Shown: positions 1 through 13,595, numbered from the stretch's first letter. The stretch: 64,000 bases of DNA from Corynebacterium oculi (GCF_001412105.1 NZ_LKST01000004.1:186001-250000), one strand, 5' to 3'. Program-made: numbers and translations. Notes: generated by a model from the sequence alone, not told the origin.

Positions 1-128
1 ACCATGCGCTCCTTTATCCGCGACGGCCTGGCCGCCACCGCGCTCCTCTCCATGTCCGTCCTGCTGCTCTCGTTGAGTTCCATCGTGGCGGTGGTTCTGG
101 GAATCCGTCCCCGCTTGCAGGAGTACCT

Positions 129-132
<4 letters not shown>
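1..132 (+). CDS. glnX: GlnX-like membrane protein, C-terminal end (partial)
   Basis: Open from the first base, this frame encodes the last 43 residues of a protein ending in one hydrophobic helix (residues like LLSMSVLLLSLSSIVAVVLG) and a short basic tail ending EYL. Its stop overlaps the glnH start in an ATGA junction. In corynebacteria the gene directly upstream of glnH and pknG is glnX, a four-helix membrane protein that passes the GlnH signal across the membrane to PknG. The name rests on position and the terminal membrane helix, because most of the protein lies outside the window. Confidence 0.75.
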
Positions 133-3693
<3,561 letters not shown>

Positions 3694-3720
3694 GGGCAGA
3701 CGTTCTCTGGGCTCGCATGA

Positions 3721-4853
3721 CAGACCCGCACAGCGTTTGTTAAATTTAACAAGCCTGAGAGGCCTCATCGACTCACCGTTCAGCCCGGGATCAGACGTGA
3801 TCCCCCGGATTTGAGCCGGGCGCGGGAACAGGGCGATTGGGTCACCGATCAACTCCGTATCCCTCCCGCCACCGATGCTCTGAAGAGGGTGGCCAAGGCC
3901 CTGCTCGCAATCGCGGATCAGGCGGGGCTTTCCACCCGCACGGAAAAAAGCTTAACGGCGCTCCTTGATCGAGTGCGTAGTATCGCCGCGCTCGGCGTCT
4001 CCGTGTCCCTCTCTCAGCCCGAGGGCGAAGAGGCTTATACCGCGCTCACCGACCTCTTGGTGGAAATCGGGCGCGCCGCCATCAAGGCAAACGTGATGGT
4101 GCTCATCTGCATCGACGAGATCGAGAACATCACCGACGAGGCGATTCTCTCGCAGTTGCTCATCTCCTTGGGCGATGCTTTGGCTAAGGAAGTGACGGTT
4201 CCGGCCCCGGAGATCGTGAGATCACACGATACCTTCCCATCGCGGTATATCTCTCCGGCCTCCCAGATTTTGAGCAGATGACGCGCACCCGTCAAGGAGC
4301 AACATTTGCCCGTCGGTTCAAAACAACGCTGCTCGGCTCAGTGACCGCCACGGAAATGGAGAAAGCCCTCGCTCTCCTCGTCAATCAGGGATGGGAGATC
4401 AGCGATGAAGAGGGCGGCATCAAGCATGTGTACATGGATCAAGATGCCCGCGATGCGATCATTCACCTCAGCAAGGGGGAACCATTCCTTTTTCAACTCG
4501 CCGGTAATTCCGCCTGGCACGCTGGAAACACCGATACCATCACGCGCGAGGACGTACTAGTGGGGTGGCAAACCGTCCGCGCCGAGGCGGAATCACACGT
4601 GGCGAACATTCTTGACCGGCTCCCCGAGCAGGAACGATTGTTCGTTGAGGTCATGGGAGAATTAGACCCCGCAGAACGGACGTTGAGTGCTATCGCGCAC
4701 ACAGCCGGAATTAGTCCGGCGACAAAATTAGGAACGGCTACACGGCGGCTCGACCAAGTCCGCGGGATTATCAAACGGGGCAAGCCTTATACCTTCCGCA
4801 ATCAAGCGGTGGAGGCGTATCTCACAACCGAGTGGCCGGAAATCACCCCCTAA
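3721..4853 (+). pseudogene. Truncated and frameshifted AAA-type ATPase remnant
   Basis: Two adjoining frames encode pieces of one ATP-binding protein. The first piece has the Walker B-like strand MVLICIDEIEN. The second begins in frame with RYLPIAVYLSGLPDFEQMTR and continues through a helical lid and winged-helix-like C-terminus to EWPEITP. The frame changes between about 4200 and 4225, probably by loss of one G near 4209. Upstream of about 3800 the frame stays open but has no start and no Walker A loop, so the N-terminal third is missing. It resembles the ATPases linked to archaeal-type and toxin-like NTPases, but no exact family can be assigned. It is probably a dead accessory gene left between pknG and the next minus-strand operon. 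Confidence 0.75.
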
Positions 4854-5384
4854 TCACACCTCCACCAGCACCTCGGGGGACTGCACCTCGTGGTAGGGAT
4901 CGCTTTCCACCACCAGGCTGGCAAACACCTGCGCCCGGCCCGCTGCACCGCTGCTCCCCAGCCCAGAACCGCCACCATAAGTCCAGGTCAGCGGCACCTC
5001 CGCCGTCTCTCCCGGCGCCACGGCCTCGGGGAGGGCGATCACCCAGCGCCCCTCACCGGGGCTCGTAGAAGAAGCAAAAGGCTCCGAGGGTTCCCAGCCC
5101 GCCCCGCCCACAAGGCCCGCACCATCAAGGAGGCGCGCCACCAGGTGCAGTTCCGTTCCCTGTTCCACCGCGCTATCGGTGCCGTTGTGTACGCGCAGGA
5201 GGGTGAGCACCCCGCCCTCGGAGGTGGGTTCGGCGGCCAGGTCGAGCCGCAGGCCACCGGCTCCCTCCACGGCCGCAGCCGCAGCAGGCCCCATGCCGAT
5301 ACCAGCCCCCGCGCCCGGCACCACTTTGATCGCCCCCACGGCCACGGCGAGGGCGCCGATCTTTAAAAAGTTCCGTCTATCCAT
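4854..5384 (-). CDS. Exported protein with Tat-like signal, unknown function
   Basis: A 176-residue protein. The ATG at 5384 is chosen because AGGAG lies just upstream and the product then starts MDRRNFLKIGALAVAVGAIK, a twin-arginine-type signal (RRNFLK) followed by a hydrophobic core. The mature part (about 45-176) is a predicted all-beta, Ig-like domain with phrases such as LTLLRVHNGTDSAVEQGTELHLVARLL and AEVPLTWTYGGG. It lies 25 bases downstream of the beta-propeller gene and is probably co-transcribed with it. No catalytic motif is visible. It could be a partner or an export-dependent subunit of the propeller protein. Confidence 0.7.
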   Translation of the reverse strand: MDRRNFLKIGALAVAVGAIKVVPGAGAGIGMGPAAAAAVEGAGGLRLDLAAEPTSEGGVLTLLRVHNGTDSAVEQGTELHLVARLLDGAGLVGGAGWEPSEPFASSTSPGEGRWVIALPEAVAPGETAEVPLTWTYGGGSGLGSSGAAGRAQVFASLVVESDPYHEVQSPEVLVEV

Positions 5385-5409
5385 CTCTTTTCTCCTACTC
5401 CGCCGATTC

Positions 5410-6768
5410 CTATTCCGCCGCGATCCGCACCACGCCGCCGATGGTGCCCTGCCACCACACCCCACCGGGGCTGATCGTGCCCACCATCTGCAAGGTGTCT
5501 ACCCCAAAGAGCGTGATGAGTCCGGGTAGTTGCTGCTCATACTTGGTTTCTCCGGTGGCGGCGTCGATAGCCACGGCGTGAATCCGCACGCCGTTGCCCA
5601 GCGCACCGGGGCGTCGTTCGCAGGTGTACACCAAGCCGTCGGGGCAGGAGAGGCGCGGCACGGCGGAGGAGTAGAGGTCATCGCGCTTCCACACGTTGAC
5701 CAGGCCGCTATCGATGACGTCCCAGCGCTCCATGCCCGGCGCGAAGGGCGCTTCCTTGGGCACGGATTCCCCGGCGTTTTCCGGGTAACGGGGGTAGGGA
5801 TAGCCGTAGGTGGAGGCCCCGATGAGGGTGGTGCCCACGCCGATCATGGAGTTTTCTGTGCCCGAGGCTCCCGGTTGGAAGAGCCCGGCCTCGCCCACGG
5901 GTTCGCCGGTGGCGGTGCGGTACACGATGACCTTGGCCTGCTCGTCGGCGTTATCGCTGAGCATCACGTAGTCGCTTCCGCTGGGCCCAAAGAAGGTGGG
6001 TGAGGCCCCGGAGCCCCAGGAGAGTTGGCCGGGTTTGCGGGCGGAGCCGGCGTCGTAGTCCCGCCGCCACCGCACCTCGGGGGCCTGGCCGGGAGCGGCG
6101 TCGAGCAGATAGATCGCGCGGGAGGTAATCACGCTCACGCCCTCGGGGGCGGCGGAGATGGAGTTATCGATGCGCTCGTCCTCCCCCAGGCTCAGGGCGT
6201 GAACCGTGCGCATGGCCTCGTCCACCACCGCCACCTGGCCTTGGCCGGAGGCAACCCACACGCGGCCTTCCCAGTCCGGCACCAGGCCCACCACCTGGTC
6301 GCCCTCGCGGCGGTGGAGGAAGCGCCCGAGGTCCAGGCGCTCGTCCACCCACAGGTGGCTTCCGGTGGGATCGTGCGCCACGCGCATCAGGGTGTTGGTG
6401 CCGTCTACCAGCACCATGCGGTCAGCGGAGTCAAGGAAGGCGTACACGCCGCCCAGCAGCGCTCCCTTGGTGATTTCCAGTTCGCCCCGCACCTCCCCGG
6501 TGTCGGGGTCAAGCACCACGACCTTGGGGCGCAGGAACGTCAGCCCGGAGCCAATGCGCTGGGTGACCAGCACTTGAACGAGGCCGTCGCTACCGCACAG
6601 CACGGTGGGGCAGGCGCCGCCGAGGTTGACGGTGGAGACCCGCCACGGCCGCGCGCCGGGGCCGGGAAGCGGGGTGGCGTCGGAGGATTGGGCATCCGAG
6701 TGCATGGTGGCCATGCCGGAGGCCGCCAGGTGTGGGGAGGTTTGCGGGGTGTAGGGGAACTCTGCCAC
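5410..6768 (-). CDS. Beta-propeller (PQQ/WD-like) protein, unknown function
   Basis: A 452-residue protein made of repeated short beta-rich units (for example VVVLDPDTGEVRGELEI, VAIDAATGETKYEQQLPG), the pattern of PQQ-like or quinoprotein-type propellers. No signal peptide or membrane helix is visible, although the downstream partner has a Tat-like signal. The GTG at 6768 is chosen because AGGAG stands seven bases upstream. No ligand-binding Trp-docking consensus is recognised. The pair with the Tat-signal protein, and its place after ackA, suggests a two-gene unit of its own, separated from ackA by 95 bases. Confidence 0.65.
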   Translation of the reverse strand: MAEFPYTPQTSPHLAASGMATMHSDAQSSDATPLPGPGARPWRVSTVNLGGACPTVLCGSDGLVQVLVTQRIGSGLTFLRPKVVVLDPDTGEVRGELEITKGALLGGVYAFLDSADRMVLVDGTNTLMRVAHDPTGSHLWVDERLDLGRFLHRREGDQVVGLVPDWEGRVWVASGQGQVAVVDEAMRTVHALSLGEDERIDNSISAAPEGVSVITSRAIYLLDAAPGQAPEVRWRRDYDAGSARKPGQLSWGSGASPTFFGPSGSDYVMLSDNADEQAKVIVYRTATGEPVGEAGLFQPGASGTENSMIGVGTTLIGASTYGYPYPRYPENAGESVPKEAPFAPGMERWDVIDSGLVNVWKRDDLYSSAVPRLSCPDGLVYTCERRPGALGNGVRIHAVAIDAATGETKYEQQLPGLITLFGVDTLQMVGTISPGGVWWQGTIGGVVRIAAE

Positions 6769-6863
6769 TGCGAGGCTCCTGGGTGGGGGATAGTTTGCCT
6801 GCCTAGGATAACCCCTTGTGCTTATCGACGCCGCCCCTCCCGCCTCACCGCGCGCCCCTCACC

Positions 6864-8057
6864 CTACGCAAAGGCCACCGCGTACCGGGCAATGGCCAGC
6901 TCCTCGTTGGTAGGCACCACAAAGACCTTGATCGCGGAATCGTCCGTGGATATTTCCCGCGCTCCCTCCCCTCGCTGGGCGTTGCGCTCCCGGTCGATCT
7001 TGATCCCGTAGGTTTCCAGCCCGGCGAGCGCATCGGCCCGCACGGCGGCGTCATTCTCCCCCACCCCGGCGGTGAAGGTGATGGCGTTTACCCGGCCCAG
7101 CGCGATCATGTAGGAGCCGATGTACCTGCGCAGTTGGTGAATGTAGATGTTATAGGCCAGCCAGGCGTCCTCATCCTCGTCCTCGATCATCCGCCGCAGG
7201 GCGCGGAAGTCGTTGACCCCGGAGAGCCCCTTGACACCGGATTGCTTGTTGAGCAGCCGGTCGATCTCGTCGATGCTCATGCCGGCCTGGCGGTGCAGGT
7301 GGAACACGATGCCGGGGTCAATGTCACCGGATCGGGTGCCCATGGCCAGGCCCGCCAGGGGCGTGAGCCCCATCGAGGTATCCACGGCCTGGCCGCCCTT
7401 GATCGCGGCGGCCGAGGCCCCGTTGCCCAGGTGGAGGGTGATCTGGTTGACGGCCTCGGCGGGCAGTCCCAAAAGCTCGGGCACCTGCTGGGACACGTAC
7501 TCGTGGCTGGTGCCGTGGAAGCCGTAGCGGCGCACCCCGTTGTCCAGGGCCACGTCCTTGTTGATCGCATAGAGCGCGGCGGCGGGCGGGAGGGTGTGGA
7601 AGAAGCCGGTATCAAACACCGCCACGTGGGGGATATCGGGCAGCAGGGCGCGCGCCACCTCGATGCCGTCCACGTTGGCCGGGTTGTGGAGTGGGGCCAG
7701 GGGGATGAGGTCACGGATCATCTCCACGATCTCGTCGGTGATGAGCTCGGGGGCGGAAAAGAGAATGCCGCCGTGCACCACACGGTGCCCCACCGCCACC
7801 ACGTCCACCTGCTGCGGGCCGCAGCCGTGCTCCTCCATGAGGGCGAATACTCGTTTCAACCCGGTGGAGTGATCGGGCACCTCTTCCTCAACCTCGTGGG
7901 TGTTCCCCGCGTGCTTGAGGACGATCTTCCCCGAGGGTTCCCCGATCTGTTCCACGAGGCCGCTGACGAAGGGGGCCTCGGTGGCCCCGTTGGCGGGATC
8001 GACGAGCTGGAACTTGATGGAGGAAGAACCGGAGTTCAGCACCAGCGCAAAGGACAT
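6864..8057 (-). CDS. ackA: Acetate kinase
   Basis: A 397-residue enzyme that interconverts acetyl phosphate plus ADP and acetate plus ATP. The N-terminal family signature [25 protein letters not shown] and the nucleotide-binding FTAGVGEN are all present and the length is normal. The start overlaps the pta stop (TAATG) and GGAGGAAA precedes the ATG, so it is translated from the pta-ackA message. Together the two enzymes activate acetate or make it by overflow. In C. glutamicum the operon is controlled by RamA, RamB and GlxR; I could not identify a convincing site for any of them upstream of pta. Confidence 0.97.
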   Translation of the reverse strand: MSFALVLNSGSSSIKFQLVDPANGATEAPFVSGLVEQIGEPSGKIVLKHAGNTHEVEEEVPDHSTGLKRVFALMEEHGCGPQQVDVVAVGHRVVHGGILFSAPELITDEIVEMIRDLIPLAPLHNPANVDGIEVARALLPDIPHVAVFDTGFFHTLPPAAALYAINKDVALDNGVRRYGFHGTSHEYVSQQVPELLGLPAEAVNQITLHLGNGASAAAIKGGQAVDTSMGLTPLAGLAMGTRSGDIDPGIVFHLHRQAGMSIDEIDRLLNKQSGVKGLSGVNDFRALRRMIEDEDEDAWLAYNIYIHQLRRYIGSYMIALGRVNAITFTAGVGENDAAVRADALAGLETYGIKIDRERNAQRGEGAREISTDDSAIKVFVVPTNEELAIARYAVAFA

Positions 8058-9421
8058 TACTTTCCTCCTGCCTGAATCGCGGTGATCGCCACCGTGTTCA
8101 CGATGTCCGCCACCGTGGCCCCGCGCGAAAGATCATTGATGGGCTTGTTCAGCCCCTGCAAGATCGGGCCCACGGCCAGGGCGTTGGCGGTGCGCTGGGC
8201 CGTCTTGTAGGCGATGTTGCCGGCCTCAAGGTCGGGGAAGATAAACACGTTGGCCTGGCCCGCCACCGGGGAATCCGGCATCTTCTTGGCCGCCACGGCG
8301 GCGTCCACGGCGGCGTCGAATTGCAGCGGGCCGTCCACCTTGAGGTGTGGTGCGGCGGCGCGGGCGTGCTCGGTGGCCGCCACCGCGCGCTCCACGTCCG
8401 GGCCGCTGCCGGAGGTTCCGGTGGAGTAGGAGAGCACGGCCACGCGGGGGTCAATGCCAAACTGGGCCGCCGTCTTGGCCGAGACCACGGCGATCTCCCC
8501 CAGCTGCTCGGCGGTGGGGTTGGGGTTGACGGCGCAGTCGCCAAAGGCCCACAGCCGCCCCGGCATGACCATGAGGAAGATGGAGGACACCACGGAGGCC
8601 TCCGGGGCGTTCTTGATGATCTGGAATGCGGGTTTGATGGTGTGCGCGGTGGTGTGCGCCGCCCCGGAGACCATGCCGTCGGCCTGGCCGGTGTGCACCA
8701 TCATCGTGGCAAAGTAGGAAATATCGCGCATCGTCTCGCGCGCCTGCTCCACCGTCACGCCCTTGGCCTTGCGCAACCGGGCAAACTCCTCGGCAAAGTC
8801 CTCGGCGCGCGGATCGCTTTCATGATCCACCACCTGCGCCCCCTCAAGATTGAGGCCCAGTTCCTCCGCGCGGGAGGCGATCTGCTCCGGCTTGCCCAGG
8901 ATGGTGAGTTTCACCACGTTGCGGGCCAGGAGCGCGTGCGCGGCGCGCAGGATGCGATCGTCCTCCCCCTCCGGGAGCACGATGTGCGCCGTGGCCTCCG
9001 CCGCCTTGCCCAGCAGCCAGGTCTCAAAGACCTCGGCGGACATGTAGGGCTGCGCCTCGGCCTCGATCTCACCCAGGTTCGCGAACTCGGCGGGGGTGAT
9101 GGTCTGTGCCACCACCGCCCCGGCGTCCTCCATCTGGGCCACGGCGAGGTCAATGTGGGGCCCGGGGGCGTCGATAAGCGCCACCACGGGTACCCCGAGG
9201 GCGGCGGCCACCTGCGCATCAAAAAGGTGGTTGCCCGTGCCGCGCAGCAGCGCGGGGCCCTGGGCGAGGGGATCTGCGGCCAGAACTCCGGCCAGGGTGG
9301 GCTGCGTTTCCCCGGCGATGCTGAGGTGGCGCAGGCCCCGCTCGGTGGCCCAGGGTTCCTCGTTCACCCCCTCGACGGCGCGGTTAATGGCGGTAAGCAG
9401 GAAGGAGCGAGGATGCGTCAT
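8057..9421 (-). CDS. pta: Phosphate acetyltransferase
   Basis: A 454-residue enzyme that interconverts acetyl-CoA and acetyl phosphate. The catalytic PTA domain begins around residue 135 ([20 protein letters not shown]) and runs to the end, with conserved [19 protein letters not shown] and [16 protein letters not shown]. The first 130 residues form a divergent P-loop-like regulatory domain, shorter than in the 700-residue enterobacterial enzyme. The ATG at 9421 is preferred over a TTG six bases earlier because AGAAAGG lies at normal distance from the ATG. It is the first gene of the pta-ackA operon and diverges from fprA across about 220 bases. Confidence 0.96.
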   Translation of the reverse strand: MTHPRSFLLTAINRAVEGVNEEPWATERGLRHLSIAGETQPTLAGVLAADPLAQGPALLRGTGNHLFDAQVAAALGVPVVALIDAPGPHIDLAVAQMEDAGAVVAQTITPAEFANLGEIEAEAQPYMSAEVFETWLLGKAAEATAHIVLPEGEDDRILRAAHALLARNVVKLTILGKPEQIASRAEELGLNLEGAQVVDHESDPRAEDFAEEFARLRKAKGVTVEQARETMRDISYFATMMVHTGQADGMVSGAAHTTAHTIKPAFQIIKNAPEASVVSSIFLMVMPGRLWAFGDCAVNPNPTAEQLGEIAVVSAKTAAQFGIDPRVAVLSYSTGTSGSGPDVERAVAATEHARAAAPHLKVDGPLQFDAAVDAAVAAKKMPDSPVAGQANVFIFPDLEAGNIAYKTAQRTANALAVGPILQGLNKPINDLSRGATVADIVNTVAITAIQAGGK

Positions 9422-9645
9422 GGACAACCTTTCTGGCGGAGCGGATTAATTTCACCCGCGCACAAACAGCGATGACTCGTCCAATTTTACCGTCTTAGCC
9501 CGCATGATACGAGGAAAATCCCACCCCAGTTTTACCGCCAGCACCGCTCGTGCCGCCGCTTTCTCCGCCCGCATTCCCCGCATCGGTACACTGTGTGCCC
9601 ATAGGTTCCCCAAGATCCCCGCAATAGATAAGGAATATGTTCCCT

Positions 9646-11013
9646 ATGTCTCGTCCGCTTCGCGTCGCCGTCGTCGGTGCTGGCCCCGCCGGTATTTATG
9701 CCTCCGATCTGCTGGTGAAGTCCGATCAGGACGTCCAGATTGATCTGTACGAGCGGATGCCCGCCCCCTTCGGGCTGATTCGCTACGGCGTGGCCCCCGA
9801 TCACCCTCGTATCAAGGGGATCGTGAAGTCCCTGCACAACGTGCTGGACAAGCCCGAAATTCGCCTGCTGGGCAACATCGAGGTGGGCAAGGACATGACC
9901 GTGGAGGAACTCCAGGAGTTTTATGACGCCGTGGTGTTCTCCACCGGGGCCACCGGCGACCGCGACCTCCCCATTCCCGGCTCCGAGCTGCCCGAGTCCT
10001 ACGGCGCCGGGCAGTTCGTGGGCTTTTATGACGGCAACCCGGACTTCACCCGCGATTGGAACCTCACCGCCCCCGCCGTGGCCGTGGTGGGCGTGGGCAA
10101 CGTGGGATTGGACATCGCCCGCGTGCTGGCCAAGACCGGCGAGGAACTTCACGTCACCGAGATCCCGGACAACGTGTTCGAGGGCCTTTCCGCCAACGCC
10201 GCCAAGGAGGTGCACATCTTTGGCCGCCGGGGCCCCGCCCAGGCCAAGTTCACCCCGATGGAGCTCAAGGAACTCGATCATTCCCCCACCATCGAGGTGA
10301 TCGTGGACCCGGAGGACATTGACTATGATGCCGCCTCCGAGGAGGCTCGCCGCGCCTCCAAGTCCACCGACCTGGTGTGCCAGACCCTAGAAAAGTACGC
10401 CATGCGCGACCCCAAAGGCGCGCCCCACAAGCTCTACATTCACTTCTTTGAATCCCCCGTGGAGATCATCGGGGAGGACGGCCACGTGGCCGCCATCAAG
10501 ACCGAGCGCATGGAACTCGACGGCAACGGCGGGGTGCGCGGCACCGGGAAGTACACCACCTGGCCAGTGCAGGCCGTCTACCGCGCCGTGGGCTACCGCT
10601 CCGACGAGGTTGCGGGCGTGCCTTTCGACGCCGCCAAGGCCGTGATCCCCAACGACGGCGGCCACGTGCTCGACGCCCCCGGGGGCTCCGTGGTGCCCGG
10701 CCTGTACGCCACCGGCTGGATCAAGCGCGGCCCCGTGGGGCTGATCGGCAACACCAAGTCCGATGCCAAGGAGACCATCGAGATGCTCCTGGCCGATCAC
10801 GCTGCGGGTTCCCTCACCGCCCCCGCGCCCGAGCGCGCCACGCCCGAGGCCGCCCTGGAGTTCCTGGAAAACAAGGGCATCGCCGTGACCACCTGGGAGG
10901 GCTGGCACCGCCTGGACGAAGCCGAGCGCGCCCTGGGCGAAGCCGAGGGCCGCGAGCGCAAGAAGATCGTGGAGTGGGAGGATATGGTGCGCCACGCCGG
11001 GCCGCAAGGGTAG
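9646..11013 (+). CDS. fprA: Ferredoxin/adrenodoxin-type NADP+ reductase FprA
   Basis: A 455-residue flavoprotein that moves electrons between NADPH and ferredoxins. The FAD Rossmann motif is VVGAGPAGIYASDLL, the NADP motif is VVGVGNVGLDIARVL, and the C-terminus carries the family signature TGWIKRGPVGLIGNTKSDA. The second ATG (9646) is preferred because the product then starts MSRPLRVAVVG, as in related reductases, and AAGGA would stand too close to the first ATG at 9637. It may supply electrons to P450s or to biotin synthase through a ferredoxin, but no ferredoxin gene is adjacent. Confidence 0.93.
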   Translation: MSRPLRVAVVGAGPAGIYASDLLVKSDQDVQIDLYERMPAPFGLIRYGVAPDHPRIKGIVKSLHNVLDKPEIRLLGNIEVGKDMTVEELQEFYDAVVFSTGATGDRDLPIPGSELPESYGAGQFVGFYDGNPDFTRDWNLTAPAVAVVGVGNVGLDIARVLAKTGEELHVTEIPDNVFEGLSANAAKEVHIFGRRGPAQAKFTPMELKELDHSPTIEVIVDPEDIDYDAASEEARRASKSTDLVCQTLEKYAMRDPKGAPHKLYIHFFESPVEIIGEDGHVAAIKTERMELDGNGGVRGTGKYTTWPVQAVYRAVGYRSDEVAGVPFDAAKAVIPNDGGHVLDAPGGSVVPGLYATGWIKRGPVGLIGNTKSDAKETIEMLLADHAAGSLTAPAPERATPEAALEFLENKGIAVTTWEGWHRLDEAERALGEAEGRERKKIVEWEDMVRHAGPQG

Positions 11014-11017
11014 GCGG

Positions 11018-11308
11018 TTAACGCTCCAACCAGGCGGAATCTAGTTCCCCGTGGCGGGAACACCGCGCCGTCCACCCCTGGGGGAATACCTGCACCGCCA
11101 GCGCCCGCCCGCAAAGCTGGCAGTAGCGCGGCGGCTCGTAGCCCGCGCGGGCACCGGGGGAGGCGGCGCCGGGCGATCGGGGCTTGGCTCGGCCGCCCCT
11201 TCCGGCGAAGGTCTCCCCCGAGCCGGATACCCCCGTGTGAGGATCAAAGATCGGCTCGGCCCCGGCCAGCACCGCGGCGGCGAGGTCGTCGAAAGCTTCT
11301 CGGCTCAC
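11018..11308 (-). CDS. bsaP: Biotin synthase auxiliary protein BsaP
   Basis: A 96-residue protein encoded 12 bases after bioB. The conserved C-terminal block includes [17 protein letters not shown] followed by [15 protein letters not shown], with three cysteines (CxxC plus a third Cys before SRHG) suited to binding a metal or Fe-S cluster. Actinobacterial BsaP proteins have this block, sit next to bioB and are reported to be needed for BioB activity. The N-terminal half is low complexity. The GTG start has AAGGAAGG upstream. Its 3' end faces that of fprA, four bases away. Confidence 0.85.
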   Translation of the reverse strand: MSREAFDDLAAAVLAGAEPIFDPHTGVSGSGETFAGRGGRAKPRSPGAASPGARAGYEPPRYCQLCGRALAVQVFPQGWTARCSRHGELDSAWLER

Positions 11309-11320
11309 TGCCAGCCTTCC

Positions 11321-12313
11321 TTAGACCGCCGAGTTGAGGGCCTTGATGGGCAGCCGAATCTTGCCCATCATGTCCAGGTCCTCCTCCATCGGGCGGCCCA
11401 GGGTGGTGAGGTAATTGCCCACGATCATGGCGTTGATCCCACCCAGAAGCCCCTGTTCCGCGCCGCGTTCGCCCAGGGTGAGTTCCCGCCCTCCGGCGAA
11501 ACGCAGCGTGGTGCGCGGCATGGCGAGCCTAAAGGCCCCCACGGCGCGCAGGGCGTCGCGGGAATCCATGACGGGATAGTCCGCAAAGGGGGTACCGGGG
11601 CGGGGATCGAGGAAGTTCATGGGTACCTCGGCGGGTTCCACCTGCGCCAACTGCACCGCGAACTCCGCGCGCTGCGCCAGCGTTTCTCCCATGCCGATGA
11701 TTCCCCCGGAGCAGACCTCCATTCCGGCCTCCCGCACCAGGTCGAGCGTCGCCCGGCGTTCCTCCCAGGTGTGGGTGGTCACCACCTGCGGGAAGTAACT
11801 GCGTGCGGTTTCTAGATTGTGGTTATAGCGATGTATCCCGGCCTTGGCTAATCGACGCACCTGCGGCTCGTTCAGCGTGCCCACGGAGGCGGCCACCTGA
11901 ATATCCACCTCAGCCCGAATGGCCGCCACCGCGCTTTCCAGTTGGCGCAGGAGACGCTCGTCCGGGCCCTTGACCGCCGCCACGATGCAGAACTCCGTGG
12001 CTCCGGTCTTGGCCGTATGCTTGGCGGACTCCACCAGTTTTTCTATGTCCAGCCACACCGCGCGCACGGGGGATTCAAACAATCCCGATTGGGAGCAGAA
12101 ATGACAATCCTCGGGGCAACCACCCGTTTTGAGCGAGACGATCCCCTCTATTTCCACCTCCTCGCCACACCAGCGCAAGCGGGTCTCGTGTGCCAATTCC
12201 AGCAGGTCGGGTATCTCCGAGTCCGGGAGGCGGAGGATTTCTAACACCTCCTCCTGCGCGAGCCCCTCCCCATCGTTGAGGGACTTGGATCGGGCGGCGG
12301 AGAGGATAGACAC
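11321..12313 (-). CDS. bioB: Biotin synthase
   Basis: A 330-residue radical-SAM enzyme that inserts sulfur into dethiobiotin. The radical-SAM cluster motif is CPEDCHFC. Other family blocks present are [20 protein letters not shown] and GEREL-like [12 protein letters not shown] before MIVGNYLTT. The GTG at 12313 follows GGGAG. It is co-transcribed with bsaP. No bioA, bioD or bioF is in the window, so the organism may use imported dethiobiotin or keep these genes elsewhere. A BioQ-like palindrome lies about 64 bases upstream. Confidence 0.96.
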   Translation of the reverse strand: MSILSAARSKSLNDGEGLAQEEVLEILRLPDSEIPDLLELAHETRLRWCGEEVEIEGIVSLKTGGCPEDCHFCSQSGLFESPVRAVWLDIEKLVESAKHTAKTGATEFCIVAAVKGPDERLLRQLESAVAAIRAEVDIQVAASVGTLNEPQVRRLAKAGIHRYNHNLETARSYFPQVVTTHTWEERRATLDLVREAGMEVCSGGIIGMGETLAQRAEFAVQLAQVEPAEVPMNFLDPRPGTPFADYPVMDSRDALRAVGAFRLAMPRTTLRFAGGRELTLGERGAEQGLLGGINAMIVGNYLTTLGRPMEEDLDMMGKIRLPIKALNSAV

Positions 12314-12376
12314 GGAGGGTGGCTCCCTTCGGTTGTGGCGGGATCAGAGGATCAATACCGAGCATAGCCAGCCAAT

Positions 12377-12389
12377 TAAACGGCGTTCA
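12377..12389 (-). promoter_or_regulatory. Candidate BioQ operator upstream of bioB
   Basis: Read on the bioB strand the site is TGAACGCCGTTTA. As I recall it, the operator of the TetR-type biotin regulator BioQ is TGAAC-N3-GTTAC. Here the left half is exact and the right half matches three of five bases. Its distance (64 bases) from the bioB start suits a promoter-overlapping operator. bioQ itself is not in the window. Confidence 0.5.
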
Positions 12390-12474
12390 ATTTTTCTTTG
12401 TGATCTTTCCCCTCACACTCTCTTTGTTCCGCACGCCACACCCCCTTCGCGGCAGGCGGCGTACGTTTCTCCCC

Positions 12475-13524
12475 ATGAAAACCGTATTGAGCCGCAGGCA
12501 ACTGGGCCGCGCCGCCCTCGCCGCCGGCACCCTCCTCGCCGCCACCCGGCTTCCCCTCCCCGCGCGCGCCGCCCACCCCAACGATTACGCCCTCAGCCTC
12601 CGCTTCCCCGGCACCACGCTTACTCCCGACGCCCCGCCCGTCACCGTGCGCTTTCACGCCAACGGCTCCACCATCTCCCGCCTCGTTTATCCCTCACCGC
12701 ATTGCCGCGACGGGGAGTTTCCCCTGTGCTCCGAACTCATCGCCGTGCCCGAAAACACCACCGAGATCACGGCCCCGCCGGAGGTCAGCACGCATCTCCA
12801 CCCGCCGCTCACCAGTCCCGCCATCCCCCTCAACCGGTCCGCTTCCGCCGTTGCGCCGAGCGAGCCCGAGGCCGCCGTCACCGAGGACCTCCGCGTTCTC
12901 TCCCGCGAACAATGGGGAGCCGACGAATCCCTCATGACCTGGGCCCCGGAATACGGCGCCCCGACGTGCATCACGGTGCACCACACGGAGATTCCCACCG
13001 GGCACGAGCCCGAGTACCAGCACAATTGGCCCGCCGCCGTGCGCGCTATCTACCGCTTTCATGCCTCCTCCGATAACGGCGGGCGAGGCTGGGGAGACAT
13101 CGGCTATCACCTGCTCATCGATCCTGAGGGCACCGTGTACCAGGGGCGCACCACCGGGACTCCCGCTCAGGCTGTGTTTTCTGACGCCTCGGCGGGCCAA
13201 GCGGTCACCGCCGGGCACGTGTTCAAGGCCAACGTGGGCAACATCGGCGTATGCGTGATCGGCAACTTCACCCAGGATCACCCCACCACCGCCGCCTACC
13301 GCTCGCTCGTCACGGTGCTCGGCGCGCTCTGCCGCGCCTGCGCCCTCGATCCCCTCGGCCAGGTGCGCTACACCAATCCCGCAACAGAGGTGGATATCAC
13401 GCAGCCCACCATCAGCGGGCACCGGGATTGGCAAAGCGTCACCGGCATTTCCAAGGACTGCCCCGGGCGCAACCTGTGGTACCAACTTCCCGAGATTCGG
13501 CAGCACGTGGCGGAACGGGGCTAA
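12475..13524 (+). CDS. Exported N-acetylmuramoyl-L-alanine amidase (PGRP/amidase_2)
   Basis: A 349-residue cell-wall hydrolase. An N-terminal signal with a twin-arginine look (SRRQLGRAALAAG) ends near ARAA. A beta-rich region of about 130 residues precedes the amidase domain, which starts at VLSREQWGADESLMTW. Zinc ligands are visible: His in ITVHHTEI, His in ISGHRDW and Cys in SKDCPGRN. The enzyme is expected to cut the bond between muramic acid and L-Ala in peptidoglycan outside the membrane. The ATG at 12475 is used because upstream codons are not protein-like; the ribosome site is weak. Confidence 0.88.
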   Translation: MKTVLSRRQLGRAALAAGTLLAATRLPLPARAAHPNDYALSLRFPGTTLTPDAPPVTVRFHANGSTISRLVYPSPHCRDGEFPLCSELIAVPENTTEITAPPEVSTHLHPPLTSPAIPLNRSASAVAPSEPEAAVTEDLRVLSREQWGADESLMTWAPEYGAPTCITVHHTEIPTGHEPEYQHNWPAAVRAIYRFHASSDNGGRGWGDIGYHLLIDPEGTVYQGRTTGTPAQAVFSDASAGQAVTAGHVFKANVGNIGVCVIGNFTQDHPTTAAYRSLVTVLGALCRACALDPLGQVRYTNPATEVDITQPTISGHRDWQSVTGISKDCPGRNLWYQLPEIRQHVAERG

Positions 13525-13586
13525 CGGGAGGGGTCGGGAGGAACGAAAGCCTACGAAAACCACCCCCATTTGAGGGTATTATCTGG

Positions 13587-13592
13587 TATAAT
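13587..13592 (+). promoter_or_regulatory. -10 promoter element (TATAAT)
   Basis: A perfect TATAAT lies 94 bases upstream of the SPFH gene, without a good -35 at 17 bases. It is followed at once by TTAGGTTAG (13593-13601), which equals one half of the DtxR operator consensus. The expected transcription start is near 13599. Confidence 0.65.
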
Positions 13593-13595
13593 TTA

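Noticed and set aside
9422..9645. RamA/RamB/GlxR operators in the pta-fprA gap.
   Set aside because: Regulation by these factors is known for C. glutamicum pta-ackA, but I could not find a clear consensus match in this stretch.
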